Source: Bacteroides sp. (GTDB lineage: Bacteria > Bacteroidota > Bacteroidia > Bacteroidales > Bacteroidaceae). Taken from it: a DNA stretch of 19,069 nucleotides. The notes beneath the pieces were generated by a model. That model ran no database searches and was not told the origin of the DNA. It saw nothing but the letters and a program-made list of their open reading frames with translations. Positions 14,541 through 19,069 of this stretch are shown here, in pieces. The stretch lies in assembly GCA_030151885.1 (NCBI GenBank), contig JASLCG010000149.1, positions 1 to 19,069 on the forward strand, in the 5' to 3' direction. Within the stretch, counting starts at the first letter, position 1. Each line of letters opens with the position of its first letter. Made by a program: the position numbers and the translations under genes.

Positions 14541-16175
14541 ATGAAACAGTTTAATAAAAAACAAATAATTAAAGGTGCCATAGTTATAGGTCTATACCTA
14601 GTCTTTCTTATATGGGCGAAAAGTTGGCTAGGTCTAATCCTTGTCCCATTTATATTTGATATATACTTCACAAAAAAAATTCCTTGGGGCTTTTGGAAGA
14701 AAATGGAGCCATCATTTATACGAACATTATTTAGTTGGTTAGATGCAATAATATTTGCACTAATTGCAGTAACTATTGTCAATATTTTTATTTTCCAAAA
14801 CTATCAAATTCCAACATCTTCACTTGAGAAGTCACTATTGGTTGGCGATCATCTGTTTGTTAGCAAACTAAGTTATGGGCCAAGAATCCCCAATACACCT
14901 CTAGGTATTCCTTTTGCTCACAATACAATTGGAGCAGATACAAAATCTTACTTGGAAACACCACACTGGGACTACAAAAGGATTAAAGGTCTTGGAGATA
15001 TAAAAAGAAACGATATTGTTGTTTTCAACTATCCTTCGGGAGATACAGTAGCCAGTTTAGCTACTAATATGGATTTCTATAAGTTAGCGTATGAAATAGG
15101 ATACAATGTTGATAAAAACATCCCCAATCTAGACCAACTTAGTAAACTAGAGCAACTTAAATACTTTAGCCACGTATACGAATTAGGAAAAAATACAATT
15201 ACTACACTACCTCAATATTATGGTAATTTAATTCAGCGCCCTGTAGATAGAAGAGACAACTATGTTAAACGTTGCCTAGGACTTCCTGGTGATACACTAG
15301 AAATCAGAAATAGCCAAGTATATATTAATGGTACTATCAATGCAGATGCTAAAGATGTACAATTCAACTATTATGTACAAACCACAGGACCTGCTATACC
15401 TCAGAAGCTATTTAAAGAGCTAGGAATAAACCTAGATGATCAATCTATTGTTAGAAGAGACGCTTATGTTGAAGATAAAACACAAAGTAATAAAGTTGTA
15501 TTTCATCAACAAGGCATAACAGATGAACAGCTAGAGTTACTACAAAACAAGTATGGAAGCTCTAATAAGTACAACTTGTATATAATCAATAAAGGGGTAA
15601 CAGATTTTTTATCACAAAAAGGATTTGATGATGAAGGTTTTGCTGGTAAAAACAAAATTATATACCACATACCTCTTACAAAAGAGATGTACCATAGACT
15701 GAACAGTAATAAAGCCTTAATTCATAAAATGGTACAAGAGCCAGATGCAATTGAAATATCTGAAAATAATTATACGGGCTTGCTAATTTATCCTCTTAAT
15801 GGAAATACACATTGGGACAAAAACAACTATGGCCCAATTTGGATCCCCAAAAAAGGAGAAACTATAACCCTTACATTAGACAATTATGCAATTTATGAAC
15901 GTTGTATAAGAGCGTACGAAAAAAACAAAATAGAGATTATTAATGGAGAGATATTCATCAATAACATCAAAACAAATCAATATACATTTAATATGGATTA
16001 TTATTGGATGATGGGTGATAATAGAGATAACTCTTTAGACTCTAGATACTGGGGCTTTGTTCCTATGGATCATATTGTTGGTAAACCTCTATTTATTTGG
16101 TTATCTTTAGAGAAAGATAATGCTTGGTTCCAAGGAAAAATAAGATGGAATCGTTTCTTTAAATGGGTCAAATAA
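14541..16175 (+). CDS. lepB: Signal peptidase I, catalytically intact copy
   Basis: The membrane-bound S26 Ser-Lys peptidase that removes signal peptides from exported proteins. Two or three N-terminal hydrophobic segments lie within residues 11-88. Box B IPTSSLEKSLLVGD gives nucleophile Ser94, with Leu in place of the usual Met after it. Box D NYVKRCLGLPGD gives general base Lys243. Box E MGDNRDNSLDSRYWG (491-505) is complete. At 544 aa it is much longer than the 324-aa E. coli enzyme: Ser and Lys are 149 residues apart (55 in E. coli), and another insertion of about 200 residues lies between Lys243 and box E. Large insertions are known in Bacteroidota signal peptidases. It is followed 18 bp later by a degenerate paralog. 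Confidence 0.95.
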   Translation: MKQFNKKQIIKGAIVIGLYLVFLIWAKSWLGLILVPFIFDIYFTKKIPWGFWKKMEPSFIRTLFSWLDAIIFALIAVTIVNIFIFQNYQIPTSSLEKSLLVGDHLFVSKLSYGPRIPNTPLGIPFAHNTIGADTKSYLETPHWDYKRIKGLGDIKRNDIVVFNYPSGDTVASLATNMDFYKLAYEIGYNVDKNIPNLDQLSKLEQLKYFSHVYELGKNTITTLPQYYGNLIQRPVDRRDNYVKRCLGLPGDTLEIRNSQVYINGTINADAKDVQFNYYVQTTGPAIPQKLFKELGINLDDQSIVRRDAYVEDKTQSNKVVFHQQGITDEQLELLQNKYGSSNKYNLYIINKGVTDFLSQKGFDDEGFAGKNKIIYHIPLTKEMYHRLNSNKALIHKMVQEPDAIEISENNYTGLLIYPLNGNTHWDKNNYGPIWIPKKGETITLTLDNYAIYERCIRAYEKNKIEIINGEIFINNIKTNQYTFNMDYYWMMGDNRDNSLDSRYWGFVPMDHIVGKPLFIWLSLEKDNAWFQGKIRWNRFFKWVK

Positions 16176-16193
16176 ATTATCAACATTCTAAAT

Positions 16194-17105
16194 ATGAAGA
16201 AAGCAAAAAAATGGGCTACTATATGTATTGGGGTAATATGTCTTATTATATTACTCCGCCTATTTTTATTTGCTTCTTTCTATGTACCTTCTAATGGAAT
16301 GGCTAATTCGCTCTGTTTGGGGGATAGAGTCCTTGTTAGTAAAGTAAAGTACGGTATTAAAATTCCATTCACTAATAAAAAAATTCTATGCAAACAGGTT
16401 AAAAGAGGAGAACTCATTTTTTTTACTAACCCTTTAAGCTCCTCCAGTAACTCTCTATTTATACCACATACATTTACAGGAACTGTTATAGCCCAACCTG
16501 GAGATACTATATATGTAACACAAGATTACATAGTTTCTCATACTAGCTACAATAATCCCTATAGAAAGTATAATTTCAAAGTTTTAAATAGAGATACTAA
16601 CCAAATAAACAAGATAGCTAAACAACTAGAAATAGATACGAACAATATAAAAGTAGATAGCATATACACCTGCTATAGGCTTAATGAGTATGAGGCATAC
16701 CTTATAGAACAGCAAAGTAACTTACAACTCAAAAGAGATTGCTTTACCCAAAAAACATATCCAATAACTATACCCCAAAAAGGAGAGGTAATTAAAATAA
16801 CACCTTGGAACATAGCACTAGTATATAATACTATTCTCTTACATGAACCCGTTACTAAAATCAAACTAAATGATGATAGTATTTTTATTAACGGAGAAAA
16901 AATAGATAGTTATACTTTCTCTAAAGATTATGTTTGGATTGCTGTATATGATCCGAGTCAAATGGTTGATTCAAGTACGTATGGTCTTGTTCCTACTGAT
17001 AACATCATAGGATCACCTGTTTTTATATGGCTATCTAAACAACCAAACACATCGCTATTTAAAGGTTTCAACTGGAAACGAACATTTAGCTATATAAAAT
17101 CATAA
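16194..17105 (+). CDS. Signal peptidase I paralog lacking catalytic residues (putative pseudoenzyme)
   Basis: A 303-residue S26-type protein with one N-terminal membrane anchor (about 9-29) and the overall layout of the preceding lepB, but without its active site. Box B reads YVPSNGMANSLCLGD, with Gly35 where the nucleophilic Ser belongs. Box D reads FTGTVIAQPGDTI, with Gly96 at the Lys position. Box E reads VYDPSQMVDSSTYG (251-264), keeping Asp259, Ser260 and Gly264 but losing the Gly-Asp-Asn-Arg and the first Ser. The frame is intact, with no stop or shift, and the fold-related stretches LGDRVLVSKVKYG and SPVFIWLS are well kept, so it is probably selected for a non-proteolytic role. Ser33, two residues before Gly35, might act instead, but the Lys is missing too. 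Whether this is general in the clade I cannot check. Confidence 0.85.
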   Translation: MKKAKKWATICIGVICLIILLRLFLFASFYVPSNGMANSLCLGDRVLVSKVKYGIKIPFTNKKILCKQVKRGELIFFTNPLSSSSNSLFIPHTFTGTVIAQPGDTIYVTQDYIVSHTSYNNPYRKYNFKVLNRDTNQINKIAKQLEIDTNNIKVDSIYTCYRLNEYEAYLIEQQSNLQLKRDCFTQKTYPITIPQKGEVIKITPWNIALVYNTILLHEPVTKIKLNDDSIFINGEKIDSYTFSKDYVWIAVYDPSQMVDSSTYGLVPTDNIIGSPVFIWLSKQPNTSLFKGFNWKRTFSYIKS

Positions 17106-17118
17106 CATCAATTATCAA

Positions 17119-17763
17119 ATGACAATAAAAGACACAGCTCTATTAACATCTACTTATTTGGGCCCGATAGAGTATTACCAAAAACTAGTAGAGTTCACTA
17201 ATATTAAATTAGAGCAGTATGATCATTATATCAAACAAACGTATAGAAATAGATGTAGTATTATCGGTCCAGAAGGTGTACAAAATCTAATAGTACCAAT
17301 AGTTAAGCCAAGCACTAATAAGCAATGTATGAAAGATATAAAAATTGCAGAGCATGATAACTGGCAACATCAGCATTGGCAAGCTATAAAGACTGCATAT
17401 AAGAACTCACCCTACTTTGATTACTTTGAAGAAGACTTTATCAAGTTTTATCATACTAAACAACACTATTTATTAGACCTTAATAATAATCTTCAAGAAG
17501 TAGTATGTTCACACATCAATATCACTCCTAATATAAAGCTTACAAAACAATACATAACAGAACCAACAGCGAATGAAGTTGACTTTAGAGAAATAATACA
17601 TCCTAAAAAAGATTATACAATTGAAGATCCTTCATTTGTAGCAAAAAGATACTACCAAGTCTTTGAGCAAAAACATGGCTTTATACCTAATCTTAGTATT
17701 CTAGACTTGCTTTTTAATATGGGACCTGAAAGCATCTTTTTTATTGATAAGAACTATCTATAA
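17119..17763 (+). CDS. WbqC family protein
   Basis: A 214-residue soluble protein. The N-terminal stretch LLTSTYLGPIEYYQKLVE, then QYDHYIKQTYRNRC and GVQNLIVPIV, is typical of the WbqC-like family, named for a gene in an O-antigen cluster. The biochemical activity is not firmly established; roles in sugar or nucleotide-sugar modification have been suggested for some members. No membrane segment or signal peptide is visible. In this window it is the last gene of the dapB-lepB-lepB-like operon, 13 bp after the signal peptidase paralog, an arrangement I recall from other Bacteroidales. Its 3' end overlaps that of the convergent M16 peptidase gene by 10 bp. Confidence 0.85.
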   Translation: MTIKDTALLTSTYLGPIEYYQKLVEFTNIKLEQYDHYIKQTYRNRCSIIGPEGVQNLIVPIVKPSTNKQCMKDIKIAEHDNWQHQHWQAIKTAYKNSPYFDYFEEDFIKFYHTKQHYLLDLNNNLQEVVCSHINITPNIKLTKQYITEPTANEVDFREIIHPKKDYTIEDPSFVAKRYYQVFEQKHGFIPNLSILDLLFNMGPESIFFIDKNYL

Positions 17764-18974
17764 ATTAATGATGATAATTTACTCTCATCAAACAACTCTC
17801 GTGCAACTTCTTGGATAGTGGCTGATGTTACTTTTTGAATACGCTCAATTATAGTATTAAACTGTTCACATTTATCTCTATGCAAGAAGGTACGAGCAAT
17901 ACCTAAGGATAAGTTTTCACTATTGTCTGAGGCTACGGCCAATTGCCCTATCAACTGCTTCTTAGCGATAGAGAGCTTCATATCAGACAATTTGTTTTCT
18001 CGTAACTTTTCTAACTCTTTAAATACGAGTTTTAAACTCTTATCAAGATCTTCATGATCTACACCATAGTATATAAAAAATATACCCGAATCTGTATAAG
18101 ATGTTATACTAGAGTCCACCCCATACACTAAGCCGTGTTTCTCTCTAAGACTTAAGTTTAGTTTACTATTCATTCCAGGGCCACCCAGTATGTTGTTAAG
18201 TAGTAATAGACCATCTCTCTTTTCTGAGAAAAAGTTGTAAGACCTACCCCCTATCATAACATGAGCTTGATGCGTATCTTTTATCACTTCTCTATTAAAT
18301 GACTCAACTAGTGAAGGCTGCTCTCGATACATTAATACAGGCTCAGACTGATAACTTGCTAAGTATTTTTCTACAGTCGATACAACTCTATTTGCAGTAA
18401 TATTACCTCTTACGAAAAAGACCATATTATTAGGTCTATAATATCTTTTTACAAAACGCAAGACATCTTCTGATGTATATTTTCTCAAAGCTTCAGGATT
18501 ACCTAATATATCTCTACCCAAAGCGTGTTTATTAAATACTAACCCTTCAAACTCATCATAAATCAGCTCAGACGGAGAATCTTTATAAGAATTTATCTCA
18601 TCAATCACTACCTCGATTTCTTTTTGAATTTCATCCTGAGGAAAAGTCGAGTTAAAAACAATATCTCCTAATAATTCAACAGCCCTAGCAAAATACTCTT
18701 TTAAAAAGGCAGAATAGACCACAGTCTCCTCCTTTGTAGTATAAGCATTTAAATCTCCTCCAACATTCTCCATACGGTTTAGAATATGCCAAGCACGTCT
18801 ATGAGTAGTGCCCTTAAAAATTAAGTGCTCTACCAAATGCGCCATACCAGACTCTTCTAAAGACTCATCTCTTGTACCTGCATTAATAGCAAAACCACAA
18901 TAAGTTACAGGAGAAGAAGTCTTCTCATGAATAACTCGTAAGCCATTATCTAACGTAAAAGTAAAATAACCCAT
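17754..18974 (-). CDS. M16 family zinc peptidase
   Basis: A pitrilysin-superfamily metallopeptidase of 406 aa, one half-size unit (two related domains) like the mitochondrial processing peptidase beta subunit. The inverted zinc motif is intact: HLVEH with His46, Glu49 and His50, and the distal ligand is probably Glu126 (VVIDEI). The second domain carries REKHGLVYGVDSS, the substrate-binding Arg/Tyr region, after a glycine-rich GGPGMNSKL. No signal peptide is present (it starts MGYFTFTLDNG), so it is likely cytoplasmic, unlike the large exported M16 proteins. Substrates cannot be inferred. It is transcribed leftward from its own promoter, and its last 10 bp overlap the wbqC-family gene. Confidence 0.93.
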   Translation of the reverse strand: MGYFTFTLDNGLRVIHEKTSSPVTYCGFAINAGTRDESLEESGMAHLVEHLIFKGTTHRRAWHILNRMENVGGDLNAYTTKEETVVYSAFLKEYFARAVELLGDIVFNSTFPQDEIQKEIEVVIDEINSYKDSPSELIYDEFEGLVFNKHALGRDILGNPEALRKYTSEDVLRFVKRYYRPNNMVFFVRGNITANRVVSTVEKYLASYQSEPVLMYREQPSLVESFNREVIKDTHQAHVMIGGRSYNFFSEKRDGLLLLNNILGGPGMNSKLNLSLREKHGLVYGVDSSITSYTDSGIFFIYYGVDHEDLDKSLKLVFKELEKLRENKLSDMKLSIAKKQLIGQLAVASDNSENLSLGIARTFLHRDKCEQFNTIIERIQKVTSATIQEVARELFDESKLSSLIYR

Positions 18975-19003
18975 ATTCTAATGCTTAAATTTATATGCAG
19001 TCA

Positions 19004-19011
19004 CAAAAGTA
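19004..19011 (-). promoter_or_regulatory. Bacteroidota -7 promoter element for the M16 peptidase gene
   Basis: On the minus strand this reads TACTTTTG, matching TAnnTTTG, and predicts a start about 23 bases before the ATG at 18974. No clear -33 element is seen. The rest of the right-hand intergenic stretch (18975-19069) shows nothing else I can assign. Confidence 0.5.
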
Positions 19012-19069
19012 GAGAAAAGATATGGTCGTTAATAGAAAATTATGGATATTTGTAATAAATCAGAGTTTT

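Noticed and set aside
14420..14782. A 120-codon open frame on the minus strand across the dapB-lepB junction
   Set aside because: It is opposite two clear genes including motif-bearing parts; nothing in its translation suggests a protein family.
19042..19069. An ATG with nine open codons running off the right edge
   Set aside because: It is too short to judge, and the sequence before it (GATATTTG) misses the -7 consensus at its first base.
1..19069. Search for mobile elements, CRISPR, toxin-antitoxin or defence genes
   Set aside because: No transposase, integrase, direct-repeat array, restriction or toxin-like gene was found; composition looks even and gene order is that of a conserved Bacteroidales chromosome.

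Overview
The window looks like chromosomal, housekeeping DNA from an AT-rich member of the Bacteroidota, most likely order Bacteroidales. Support comes from gene content (a PtpA-like S9 peptidase, DUF6427, stand-alone MnmD, DUF2723, short QueG, DUF2851, and tandem signal peptidase genes between dapB and a wbqC-family gene), from promoter sites of the Bacteroidota type (TAnnTTTG), and from the near absence of Shine-Dalgarno sequences. Genus cannot be set from what is visible. I see no rRNA, tRNA, CRISPR array, insertion sequence, phage gene or integration scar. The window is almost fully coding and no gene-free stretch exceeds about 120 bases.

Layout. Positions 1-102 are the 3' end of a gene with a basic, repeat-containing tail. 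Positions 132-7330 form a tightly packed rightward run: S9 prolyl peptidase, purD, DUF6427 membrane protein, YqaA/DedA-like membrane protein, mnmD, znuA lipoprotein and znuC ATPase. It ends at a strong hairpin (7338-7369). A single large gene follows (7449-10844, DUF2723 glycosyltransferase-like membrane protein) with its own promoter and hairpin. Then come a polysaccharide deacetylase-fold gene and an overlapping queG. On the minus strand lies a DUF2851 gene, which converges on queG with overlapping stop codons and diverges from dapB across a compact back-to-back promoter region. The last rightward operon is dapB, lepB, a second lepB-like gene and a wbqC-family gene. It converges, again with overlapping ends, on a minus-strand M16 zinc peptidase whose promoter lies near the right edge.

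How the genes fit together. Several products belong to envelope biogenesis or export: type I signal peptidase and its paralog, DapB (diaminopimelate for peptidoglycan and lysine), the DUF2723 enzyme, the deacetylase, the exported prolyl peptidase, and two small membrane proteins. MnmD and QueG both modify the wobble base of tRNAs. ZnuA and ZnuC are two parts of a zinc importer whose permease is not in the window.

Most notable: the second signal peptidase homolog has lost both the catalytic serine and the general-base lysine (both are glycine) and most of the GDNRxxSxDSR box, so it should be a pseudoenzyme beside an intact paralog. Other points worth checking are the substituted zinc ligands in ZnuA and the missing znuB, a nuclease-like block plus a cysteine cluster in the DUF2851 protein, and corrected start codons for dapB (13809) and queG (11503). 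No clearly novel multi-gene defence or mobile system is visible.
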